Shown here: positions 12,299 through 23,100 of the stretch, in pieces
Position numbering within the stretch: position 1 is the first letter of the stretch
How the letters are laid out: the number at the start of each line of letters is the position of its first letter
NCBI GenBank assembly: GCA_900169235.1
Contig: FWCC01000082.1
Location: 62,001 to 126,000 of the forward strand
Direction of reading: 5' to 3'
Length of the DNA stretch: 64,000 nucleotides
Source of the DNA: Zarea fungicola
Lineage: Eukaryota > Ascomycota > Sordariomycetes > Hypocreales > Cordycipitaceae
Notes under the pieces: generated by a model
Told to the model about the DNA's origin: nothing
The model's input: the letters and a program-made list of their open reading frames with translations, nothing else
Databases searched by the model: none
Position numbers and translations under genes: made by a program

Positions 12299-12811
12299 TT
12301 GCTCCCTTTTCGCATTTTTCTCCTTTTCTTGCTCGGGTTGATTTTTCTGGGTCTTGATATCAATGGCGTTGGTCACAAAAGGCGTTTGTTTGGGAATCTT
12401 GTCAGCTTTATTGGCCCTTTTGCTGCCTCACGTTCTGTTGATTGAACATTGCACGATCTCTTGATGAGTTTTGGTATATAGCACAAAATGCGCGACTGTC
12501 TGAATTCATACGGGTATAACAAAAGTTGCCGAGAATCTCATAATCGAAGTAGACTAACCTGTAATTTTTCTTGATGTAAATCTTCTGTGGGATGGAAAAA
12601 TATTGATGGAAAATTATTGATGACTTATAAAATATGACGAATAAAAAAAAAATTGTTACATGGCTTGGCTGCTCTCCTGTTGAGATGCTTGGCCGGTCGA
12701 CGACAGCTCTGTTTGTCCACCATCTTCCACCCTCAACCCGGGAACAAGCACCAAACGCACACCAGTGACATGCCAGCCATCTAATCGCCCGGGACACAAT
12801 CAAATTGAAGC
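12299..12811. other. Intergenic between AcuM-like regulator and Spo22-like gene
   Basis: No gene is supported. The stretch is T-rich at first, becomes A/T-rich near 12590-12655, and serves as 3' flank of one plus-strand gene and promoter of the next. Confidence 0.5.
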
Positions 12812-15800
12812 ATGGATTCAAAAGCACCAGCAAAGCAAAAGTCCTCTGACGCTGTGCTGGCAAACCAACTGGCTACATCATTGCTGTGTACGTACAAGCA
12901 AACGCTCCTTGAGCTTGTCTGCTGCCTAACAAGTTTTTTGTGCATTTTGCTTGGCGGGCAATAGATTTTACCGACGAATTGGAATCATCCTTTTCATCCG
13001 ATAAACAAGTCGATTCCTCCGACCTTGCGCATTATACATCCAAGGCAAAGGACACAGACCACCTGCGTCCAGGCGCACTATCCCGGGATGCATCACATCG
13101 CCTGGAGAGTGCGGCACGACGTATATGGAATGTCTGTCTACGAAAGCAGAATTCAATCACTCCTAAGGATTCTAGCAATGAAAAGTTGGGGTCATTGCAA
13201 TATTACCTACACGTCAGGCTCTTTGCGTACCTCTTGCTCTGTCTGGCTGCCTCTGGCACAGGGGGTGCAAGCGATGCAGACCATATCACTGCCTCATACC
13301 TGATTCGGCTGGGTCTGGCTCTGTCCAAGGTATGCATCAATGCGGCCCATATCGAGACTGCGCGGATTGCGCTGCAGAAAGTGACAGAGTGTCTGGAACG
13401 AGACGCATGCGAAATGACCACCACCACCGCTGGACAGACGCAGACCAGCAGACATGCCGAATACACAAGTTACTACATTTTACGGATTGCCTTGGTATCT
13501 TTCCTTTCATAAAATCAATCACCATTTAATGCAGAATCAATGTTGCTAATTTCTTCTTGATGTTCTTGTTCAAGTCTTGGAAAGACGACCGCCTCGATCT
13601 CGCTGAGCACATGTACACCAAAGCGACGCACCATATCCCGTTCCTCCGCCATGACGACGCCGCAAATGCAGTCACCACTACCCTCGTGCAGCTACTCACC
13701 CAAATTGGGCAACGCCTGATAGAAACATCATCCAACTACACTGTAGCTCTGTCGTGGTTTCGACGTGCCGTGGCCGAGTCCACCAGACTGTCCTCTGACA
13801 TCAACGGTCCGAATACCGACGCTGCCGCCACCGAGGCACAGCAGCAGCAGCATAAACGAGCTAGGATCGCTGCCACCCGCGGTGTGCTGACATGCATAAC
13901 TGAGGCAGGCTCATTTGATGAAGCAAAACAAATCGTGGAAGCGGCACAAGATGAATTTGGCCGGCAGAGCTTGGATGTACTGGAGATGGCTGTAACAGTG
14001 TACATGGCGCTGGGCGACTTTGTGAGTCTTGGCACAACACTGATTGATATAGTCGACGAATGGAATCAAACAAGAGAAGCACAGAGTACTGCTACTTTGG
14101 AGCTTGTGCTATTGGGCGTTGAGAAAATGGGGCAGCATGACGGTGAGAGAGCGGCAGAGGTACTGGATCAGCTGCTCTCGTATCAAGTACACCGGCCAGG
14201 GAGTGTACTGGACAAGGCCGTCGTACTGCGAGCACAATTACTGCTGCGCAGAAATGATGTTGAAGTCATCTGGGACCTGTTTGAACTACTAGACTGCGTG
14301 AAATTCAATGCTGATGCACTCGGAACTGATGCAGCGCAGCAGCTACAACAAGTTTGTTCCAGTTCCTACGTGCCCATGTCCTGGCAAATAATCATCCTCT
14401 AACCACTTCACTGTTTACTCACGTCTAGCTCCTATGGGCAATTTTTCAACCCCTCTACCATGACAAGAAGTACGCTCAAATCCTCTCATGGTGCAACCTC
14501 GGCCTACACGCCGCCTTGTCCTCCCCCGCGGACACGACCAACCACGACAAGTTCATGCGCAAAATGCTCGCCTGCCACATCGAACTCGCCTCGTACACCG
14601 AAGCCCTCGCTGTTTTTCAAACCTGGCCCCAGAACGCACAAGACCACATCATAGCCCGCTTCCTTCTCTTCCGCCTCGCCATCCGCAGTTGGAATCTGGC
14701 CCTCGCAGAGGAATGCCTTTGCTTCTTTGCCGCGCTGACCGACAGGAACGAAGCGCGCGATGCACTGTACGCATGCATCCGCGAATCACAGTCTTCAGGT
14801 GACAAGGTCTGCACGGCAGAAGCCCTCGAGGCCGTGGCGGAGACGTGGCAAGGCGAGGCTTGCGTCTCGGGCACCCTACCGTCGGTACTGCGTTGCGCGA
14901 TACGCTTGCAGCAACTTATCCTGACCGAAACTGGTCCAGATTTTACAAAGGGAACGGGCATTGGAGATCGATTTCGTGTTTCCATTGTGCATTTGTTCCA
15001 GATGGGTAAGATGTATTCCTTCTTTTCATTCATACCATGTTGACTAACAAGAGGGATTGTATTTATTCTTTTGTTTAGCAGCCGAGTTTGTGTCCAAGGA
15101 AGTACACGACGAGACTGGCGCGGGGGTGTTCAATACCGCGGAGCTGCAATGGTTCTACACCAACGCATACAACCTCGGCGCTGTGTACTGCACATCCTGG
15201 GACCCTGGCTGTGTCGTCTCACTCTTCAAGAGCTGCCTCGCCTTTATACAAGCTTTTCCACTCGCATCCCCCGACGCCGCCATGACGACTCCATCCGATA
15301 CCGCAGAAGCTGACGTACTTCTCACATCCCTGCGATGCCATTTTGTGCTCGCTTCATTGTACATTTCCGAGGCGCAGAAGAATCAAAGCGGCGAGCACAC
15401 GGCAAGCTTGTACGCCGATGCCGAACACCACGCCGCGGCATTTGCGTCCCGGTTCAAGCAGACAATCGCCACCAGCCTGCCTGCATCCTGCTGCCCGGAT
15501 TTACTACAAAAATACGGCATACTGTGCGTCTTTCACTTGGAAGCTCTACTCTTTCGACAGGCGTGGGAGTCTGTGCTGCCCATCATTGACCAAACGCGAC
15601 TCTGCAGGGATGGCAATGTGTTTAAAGCGCTTGGCGATTGTTTAATAGCGAGTGCTGCGCCATCACAGGGTAAGGACTTGCCAAATCACGAAAAAGAAGA
15701 AAGGAACTACAAGTCCAAATTGGCGAATAAGAAGGAATAATATTGTGTCTTTTATAGTGAAGAGCTCCATCCTCAAACGCATAGTCAACGAAATCTTTCA

Positions 15801-16354
15801 CCTCGAACGCTTCAATAGCGATAGACTGGCGCAGTACCTGTGCTGCATGGTCCATGTCCTCCTCCTCCCACCTGCTCCCGCGTCTACTATTGCTTCTTCT
15901 TCTTCTTCTACGCCATGCACCGACGACAACCTCGTGCTGGACATTCTCGACCAAGCGATCCAAGTTGCTACTGAGGCAAAAGAGGTAAGCCAACCAACAC
16001 ACATGCACCAAGAAACCCGAAAAAGAAAAATTGTACCAACCTTGACTCCATACTTGACTCCATACTCATGTTAATAAACACTTGCTTTTGTTTTTGTAGG
16101 CCGGTGTACCTTTTCCCACGGATGAAGCTGCATGGCTCGCCACAACGACATTTAACCACGGATTGACCAGGTACGCCGCCAGAGGCAGCATCAGCATCTG
16201 CCATGCGTGGCTCGACAGGGCCGTCGCCATGGCTCGCTACGCCGATACGGACAATGCCCTCTCAGCTGCGCTGCAGGAGAGACAGAAAACGCTGGCCGAC
16301 ACCTTTGCGCACGGGGTCACAATCCCTACACCACAAACTCCCACTGAGGACTAA
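12812..16354 (+). CDS. Spo22/Zip4-like meiotic TPR protein
   Basis: Spo22/Zip4 proteins are meiosis-specific TPR scaffolds of the ZMM group that promote crossovers and synaptonemal complex assembly. Seven exons: 12812-12887, 12965-13494, 13575-14351, 14429-15005, 15079-15669, 15758-15984, 16100-16354 (1010 aa). All junctions are in frame. The first half carries the SPO22-type repeat region (YYILRIALSWKDDRLDLAEHMY). Helical repeats continue to the end, closing with AWLATTTFNHGLTRY, a recognisable C-terminal family motif. Exon 1 is short (25 codons). The intron before exon 5 ends in TAGCAG, a tandem NAGNAG acceptor that could add or remove one Ala. The family call rests on motif memory plus TPR-like composition; another TPR protein is the alternative. 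Confidence 0.82.
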
Positions 16355-16981
16355 GCCAAGTCAAGTGTTTCCAAGGAACTGTATATACACAATCACCAGC
16401 TCAACCAGTCGTAGTATGCGTGTTCTGGGCCTCACATATAATTTTACGTCATTAGTTGACATGAAGCCATCGTCTGTGAAAAGATCGTCATGAATACATG
16501 CCATCGTTCAAGCTCGTCTCTAGTAGCTAAAAAAATAATATTCGAGCAAATATTTTATACTCGTGTGAAAATGGCTCGTCTATTGCCATGACAAACTAAA
16601 AAACCCGGCAATAATAAGAATCCACAAGACATACATCTCCGCCTCTGGCTGCGGAAAAAAAGCCTCCCATCGCTACCATGACCTTTCAGTAGGAACAAGA
16701 GCAGAGTGAATCCAGCAACAAACTTCCAACCGCCAACTCCATGAACTGTGCTCACATCACCAGCAAAACTGCGGGTGGTCAAAACAAATAAATGGCCACC
16801 GAGTTGTATGTACGACATTGCATATACAGGTCATGAAAATATGTACAAAAGAGAAAAGAGAAAATAAACAAAAATTGACAGGGCACCAGTAGAACAAGCA
16901 ATTAACCTCCACGTCGTTAAGTCATGAAAAGAAATATCGCTCATGTCAAAGAACAAAAAAAAACAAGAAAACAAGAAACAA
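16355..16981. other. Short intergenic space between convergent genes
   Basis: The Spo22-like gene (plus) and the Zn2Cys6 regulator (minus) end towards each other here. The space is A/T-rich and presumably holds both 3' UTRs and polyadenylation signals. No gene was seen. Confidence 0.6.
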
Positions 16982-19441
16982 CTAGATAATGTTGGCAATG
17001 CTCAAGCGGTCGTTGCTCTTTTTCGGCACATGGGACGTCGGGCTACTGTCAAGACCACGTCCGCCGTAGCTTGGCTCGGCAACATAGCGTGGCTCCGAGT
17101 GTTTGGCGACGTCCGGTCCGGCTGAAATGGGAGATTCGGGCTTAATCTTTTGCGGCGGCAAGGGGGTCCATCCCGCATTGTGCGAGGTGAGGGACCGAAT
17201 CGACGTTTCGAGTTGGCTCCATCCACCCCATTCGCGTCGCTCCGCGTCTGTAAGGCCAGTTCGTTGATCCGAGTGATAGATGGCACCAGTGGCCTTTGGT
17301 GAACCAGCAGCGGCAGGCTCCGAGAGTTCTCGTTCCACAGTCGTCCAAACCCAGGTTCTAGATGGAGAGGCCTGGGTATCGGCAGAGATGTATGCCAACA
17401 GCTCCTCGTCTCGTGTAAGTGAAACCAGAAGAGCAGAGTTATCCGGATGCATTCGCGATTGCGCCATCGAGGAGGAGCCAGTGGTTCTAGCAATGTGACT
17501 GGCATGTTCGGAGCGCTTGGAGGCGAGCACATTGACGAAGAAAGCCAGATAACGTCCACACGGTGACACGACATCTCTGAGCCCGTGGATGGTACCTAGA
17601 GCGCGAGTGCAGGTGATGGCCTGGTCGAATTGTCCCGCCAGGAGAAGAAATAGACTAGAGCGGAACAAATGAGTTGCCAAAAGTGAAGTCGCACCTTCAG
17701 CCGGTGAGCTTGTGCGAGCAATGAGTGATGCAGTGTCCATGGAAATATGCGTGCAGCTCTCGACCGCGGCGAATCGAGCCTCTGGACTACAGTTGGGAGA
17801 CAGGTTGTGTCTGTGCAGCAGCAGTCGAACATGGAGCAGATAAGCCAGTGGCGGCAGGAAGTGTGCAGCCAGAGCCACTGTGCTTGAGGGGTCGCAGGCT
17901 GGCGGAAAGGTCTGCAACGACTTGCGGAAGCTGGTATCGAAAGCGGACAGATGCGCAGGTGGTACGATTGGATTATCAAGGGCCTTGAGAACCGCGGTGT
18001 AGGATCGAACGACATGCAGAATGGCCAGAAGAGACTGCGTTAGCGGCTCAGCACCACTTGGCACATGCATTCCATCATCGCGGACATAGTGATCGTCGAC
18101 AGGGACTGGCAAGCGCACGTCGCAGTCACCATCATGAATCAAGAACGGATGACCAAGCTCAGACGCCAGAGTTCTATCTAGGACGTAGATGGCCCACCAG
18201 GTTCGGCAGCGCATTTCTCCCTCAATGTTTGAAAAATTGGTCGGGTCCACATAGAGGCAGAGATCCTGGGCCACGCGAACGGCATTGCCCAGCCAGTTCC
18301 ACGCAGCAGATTTGAGATTCATCTCATCCAGGCAGATTGCTATGAGAATATAAGTTCTGGCGTCATCGAGCGTAAAGGTATTACTCCAAGGATCAATCAG
18401 TTTTCGAGACGAGTCCAGCAGCTCGGCCACGCGATTGGCAGAGGCAGCAGTTTGCGGCTCAAGGCTAAACAAGGCACCTCCAGCTAGTACGGCAAAGAAC
18501 ATGGAAAGCCAGGAAGCAGACGCGTGCGCGCGGTTGTGTCGGTACAGGTCGTCCACTGCGGCGCGAAAGGTGGGTAGGTGCAGAATCGGAAACATGGTAT
18601 GCATGGAGATGTAGTAGCTGTGTAGAAGCTGATCCGCCAGTGCCCTTGGTGGCAACTCGGGAACAGCACACTCTCGCGGCGTGCTGGACAGGTGGCGGTG
18701 AATGCTGGGCGGCTTCCAGACGCCTTTCGAGGCGTCGCGAAGATTTGCCCTAGCTCTACTTAGCTCAGGCATGATTGGGACCCGTCTCTTGGGTCGACCC
18801 TCGGGCTCAATGACGGGAATCTGGTAGAGGCCCTGCTCGCCATTTTCTCCTTCAATCTCCATGGATACGTCTCGGTCTTGCAGCATGCGGCGAAGCTGTG
18901 TATTGTCACGTTTTACCCGCTCAATTTGTTTTTCGAGGTCTTGAACCTGTTTGATGGAAGACATGCGACGGTTGGTTTCCTTGGTAAACTGGCACTTGAC
19001 ATTGCGGCTGGAGCATTCGGAGCAGCTCGCAGTCTCGGTGGCGTCGCACTTGACCTTGCGTTCCCGACATGCGTCGCAGCTGGGATCTTTTCTTCGTTGG
19101 CGATAGGCCCTCTTCTGCGCCTGTGGGCCGAGGCCACCCTGCATGGACAGGCTACCGTGGTGGCCCAGAGAGTCGCTGGAGCCAATGGATTCACGGCCCA
19201 TCATGCTGGTAGGAGCCGGCGAGTACGGCGGGAAACCATGGTTTACGGACGGGAGCGATGTCATGCCCCCAAGGTGCGGAGAATGGGCGCCGAGTGGTGC
19301 CTGCCGAGAATTGTGGTTTAATACGCCCATGTACTGGGAATGTGGTCTTGGCGAAGTGGCAGACGAGACAGACGAGGAATCGTACGATCTTGTCGAGAGG
19401 TTTGGGGAGCGCGGGTAGGAGGTGTGTGCCGTATCGGCCAT
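16982..19441 (-). CDS. Zn2Cys6 transcription factor with fungal-specific regulatory domain, intronless
   Basis: A single 819-codon exon. The N-terminus (1-105) is Ser/Pro/Gly/His-rich and probably disordered. The zinc cluster uses Cys122, 125, 132, 140, 143 and 150 (CX2CX6CX7CX2CX6C) and follows a basic KRAYRQRRK segment. A linker and a coiled-coil-like helix (about 163-190, DLEKQIERVKRDNTQLRRML) suggest dimer formation. Residues ~265-560 resemble the fungal-specific transcription factor domain (Fungal_trans, PF04082): LHSYYISMHTMFPILHLPTF, then CRTWWAIYVLDRTLASELG. I do not know the target pathway. Its 5' side faces the 11-kb gene-free stretch, which is large for a single promoter and suggests complex regulation. 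Confidence 0.9.
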   Translation of the reverse strand: MADTAHTSYPRSPNLSTRSYDSSSVSSATSPRPHSQYMGVLNHNSRQAPLGAHSPHLGGMTSLPSVNHGFPPYSPAPTSMMGRESIGSSDSLGHHGSLSMQGGLGPQAQKRAYRQRRKDPSCDACRERKVKCDATETASCSECSSRNVKCQFTKETNRRMSSIKQVQDLEKQIERVKRDNTQLRRMLQDRDVSMEIEGENGEQGLYQIPVIEPEGRPKRRVPIMPELSRARANLRDASKGVWKPPSIHRHLSSTPRECAVPELPPRALADQLLHSYYISMHTMFPILHLPTFRAAVDDLYRHNRAHASASWLSMFFAVLAGGALFSLEPQTAASANRVAELLDSSRKLIDPWSNTFTLDDARTYILIAICLDEMNLKSAAWNWLGNAVRVAQDLCLYVDPTNFSNIEGEMRCRTWWAIYVLDRTLASELGHPFLIHDGDCDVRLPVPVDDHYVRDDGMHVPSGAEPLTQSLLAILHVVRSYTAVLKALDNPIVPPAHLSAFDTSFRKSLQTFPPACDPSSTVALAAHFLPPLAYLLHVRLLLHRHNLSPNCSPEARFAAVESCTHISMDTASLIARTSSPAEGATSLLATHLFRSSLFLLLAGQFDQAITCTRALGTIHGLRDVVSPCGRYLAFFVNVLASKRSEHASHIARTTGSSSMAQSRMHPDNSALLVSLTRDEELLAYISADTQASPSRTWVWTTVERELSEPAAAGSPKATGAIYHSDQRTGLTDAERREWGGWSQLETSIRSLTSHNAGWTPLPPQKIKPESPISAGPDVAKHSEPRYVAEPSYGGRGLDSSPTSHVPKKSNDRLSIANII

Positions 19442-22400
19442 GACGGGAAAGGCCGCCAGGGTGCGCAGGTTAAAAAAAAATCGGCTGCAAATGCAAGAAC
19501 GGCGATATTCCCGCTGTCAAAGGCGAGAAAGAAGCGGCAATGGAAGACAAACCGCAGCAGTAGAAGGTGCGACGACTGAGCGGAGAGTAGCAAAGCACTA
19601 TACGGCCGAGATGCGTGGCTCCGTGCGACAGTTTATCTTGCGACCACAGGCAAGTACCTAGATGTTTTGGAACGGGCAGGCTTGCACGGAGCGTTCACAG
19701 AAGCGCCAAGCAAAGGCGAGTTTTGTGTAGCCGTCTTGGTGCTCGAGGCGATGGTTGGTAATACAGAAAGCACGGGACAAAACAGGCGGCGTATATCCAG
19801 CCAGGCCTGCGCAGTAAACGGTTGCCGGATTGGGAGTTGAATAGCGTATTGTCGTGCGCGTGGCAAGGTCGGAACAGCGCTGCCTAAAGGGAGGAACGTT
19901 GGGGGCTCGGGCCGAGTTTAGGCTCCCAGCTGTGTGGTTCCAGCACTGGTTCCAGAAGGTTGATAGAAAACGTCAGGTCCAGGCGTCGAGAGAGGTCCAA
20001 CGAGACGGCGGTGCGTGTTTCGTGGAGTGTTGAAGAGAAGAAAGGGAAGGCAATGAATGGCGTGGCGGATGATGTAAAGCCAAGCGTCGACATCGGCCCC
20101 TCCATGGACGGTACACGGTTACTTGTACGTATAACCCAGACTCGGTAGAGTGGCCCGTCTGGCTCACGGAATGCGGGAGCTGCGTGGAAGGTTTCGGGCT
20201 GATCGGCTGGGGGGGCCCTTGCCATGGCTCGTCTAGTTGAAATCGGAAATATTAGTATCTGGCTGGAGCTACTCCGTGTGTCCGTACGGGACCGGGGAGG
20301 GGCGTGTCGTGGTGTGTAACTAAGGAGCCTCCACGCGCCACAAGCCCAGAGACAGAGAGAAAGTAAGAGCCGCCTGTGCAAACTGCAAGTGGGACGCTGC
20401 GAATGGCAAGTAAGTGTGTGTGGAGGCGACCCATGGCAAGCCAACTCCTCCAAGGAAGTCCAGTATACTGGCCTGAGTGTGCGAGGCTGGCGGCGTTGAG
20501 ATCAGCCCAAAGGCCACTAACATGTTTCGAGTCTGATGCTGTGGCTAGCCTGGTCCAAGAAGGCCCCCAAGAGACAGCACACTACCCCTGCACTCGGTCC
20601 AATGGCGCAGTTGATTTTAGAGCCAATCTACTAGCTACGTCGCCTGCAAGAGAGGATAAACTTGGTACGTTGTACGGCCTGGGTGTGTGCTGGGTCGTCG
20701 GCAGCTGTACAATGCATGATCCAACAAGAATGCTCCAGCAGCCCCATTGGCATGTCAGCTTTCGGCGCCGCGGCAGGTATGTACTTCGTGGGTTTGGCGG
20801 CGACAAAAGTCCGCAGGCCACTATAGATATGCTATCGTTTGTGTTTTGACTCACACTTGTGCCTTGTTGTGGAAGGGAGCGTATTTGGACAAAGTGGCGG
20901 AGTTTAATAACAGTGGATTGCCGAATCGGTTTCTTTTTTCGGCGAGGAAGCCTACTGCCGAATCGATAGCATGGTCCATCCTCCTTGACAACCTTCCCTA
21001 CTTGTTGAAAAGAGGTCGAGGGGCTGGCTATTCGAAGACAATATCGTGGGGTGGGCGGCTAGCTTTACCAAGCAAAGTGTTCAACGTTGTACTTGGGTGC
21101 AGCACACAGTGACAATGTGAGCGTGTACTCCCTACACCATACTGGGTATAGAAACCGAAACTGCCGGGCTGGCCTGTGACGCATGGTCCTGCGCAAACTG
21201 TACTCCCAGAAGCCAAAAGTAAATCAGTACACACATTTTTACCGTTGTGCTACTAGTTACTGCATGGCCAACCGGTCGGAAGCCCCCCTGTCTGAAGGAA
21301 CATCAAGCCAAGCTTTTGCGCTCCATGTGGCTCCCTTTGGCACGAGGCCCAACCGTTTCTAGATAAGATGTGCACCGCCAAAGCCCAGCTTGCATGGCTG
21401 CTTCTGCGTGGTGACCGCACAGTGGCGCGCGATGCGATACATTGTGGTTTTCCATGATTTAGACAGTCGCAGCCCGCCACTTCCAAGACTATGTATGCCG
21501 TGGCTGTCGATCTGCGAATTGGCCAAAATTAATTCGTGGAATATGGTGCAAGGAAGACTTTATTTGATGGAATAGTGCATAGTGCATGGTGAGCGCCCCA
21601 AATGAGAGCGCCTTGCAGGAGCTATCAGTGACGGGATATAATCAAAGTGAGGTGATGTGATGCTGTGCATGCAAAATGTGATTCGTTTTATACCATTACT
21701 ATGCTCATAAATGTTGTTGTATGTAGCAGTAATCTGCAGTGCGTCTCGGCTTTTTTGAAAGTCGAAGCCGTCTCATACAAACACAGCGTCAAAGGCGGTC
21801 CAAGGAATTTGAGGAGGTGCTCGGTTCTTGGGGACTGGCCGGTTGGTCGAACTGTGGGCGAAAATACAACGATAAGACATGACTGAGACCACTCTGAGGT
21901 GGAACCTCGTCGATGGCGTACTGGTAAAAGTAAAAGATTTGTCTTTGCCCTGATTAATACCGAGTACGGAGGTACTGTACAGAGTGGACAAAAGGTGGCT
22001 GGGCACCTTGGTTGAAACTGCCAAGCTGGGGCAAAGTCGCCACACGCTCCCCCGCGTGGTCGGCGCCAAATGGCACGGCAGCATCCGGGCCTGCAGGCCA
22101 TCTATCAGTTGCCCAAGATTTTTTCTTCAGTGGATACGGATGCCTATGCCGTGAACCGAGAGAGCCGCTCGCTTGCCAGGGCGTAATGGTTATACAGTGT
22201 AGGAAGAGAGTGAGGGATGCCGCTGGATTCTAGTCGCCCTTTCTACAAATGAAACCCAAGAGATCTGTTGTTTTATTCCGGCGGGGGGTTGATGGATGTA
22301 GATACTCAGTTAGACAACGATATGCCGAGCATGGTGGTAGGCGATGTTTGGCCAATTTGGCGTCGGTCATTATTGCAAGCGGCTATCATGTCACGTAACT

Positions 22401-23100
22401 AGACCGTTACAGTTGACGGGTTCGAGAAAATCATGGTTTCCCAGCGCCAGTCGTACGCAAGACCGACGTCGTTGGTTTCCTTCTTTTGCTTCCTATACTT
22501 TACAAGCCAAGCAGCTTGGAAGGGGAGATTGATGCTGATTTACTCATCGTCTTGCGGTGCCTGTTGGCTGCATGATGGGCAAGTAGCCGTCGAGCCGGTA
22601 GAATGGTCGGCAAAATGTTCGGCAATCAAGCCGTCACATATCTACACAGTACGTAGGATGGCGGGATACTCTAGAGGTATGTAGGCCACGTTGCTGGTGG
22701 TGCGTGCGTGCCAAGTGTTTTAGTGCTCAGCAGGGCTGTTGGTGTTTGGGTGGTGCAGTTGGCGATAGTCGGTAGAAGCCGTGCACAAGGAGCTGTCACA
22801 ACAGCACTTTGGTAGCTACAAGTGGTAATTTCAGAAGGGCTTGGCAAACAGCCGTGATTGGAAGAAAACCGAGGACCGGAGACTTTGTAGCGGAGGTGGC
22901 TGATGATGACTATTCACAGTGCGTGTGATTATTAGCGTTGAGCTCCCTGACAGAGCTCCATGTGGCTTACAGGTTACTAGCCAACAGGTGAAGCAGGCCC
23001 CAGTTTGGTATCGGCACCGGTGATTGATGTGAGCAACTATAAATATTAGCTAGGGAGATGAAGCACGCGCGGAGATGCTAACCAGAGATGGATAATGGAC
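19442..23100. other. Gene-free region, part 1 (upstream of the Zn2Cys6 regulator)
   Basis: No coding gene is supported on either strand. Open frames are short (about 60-190 codons), mostly overlap frames on the other strand, and contain no recognisable motif or plausible spliced continuation. The first 400-1000 bases left of this stretch are the presumed promoter and 5' UTR of the minus-strand regulator. A TACGGAG heptamer occurs at 21965-21971. Confidence 0.6.

Noticed and set aside
12408..12863. 151-codon minus-strand frame before the Spo22-like gene
   Set aside because: A/T-rich translation with no motif or splice context; overlaps the promoter and first exon of the neighbouring gene.
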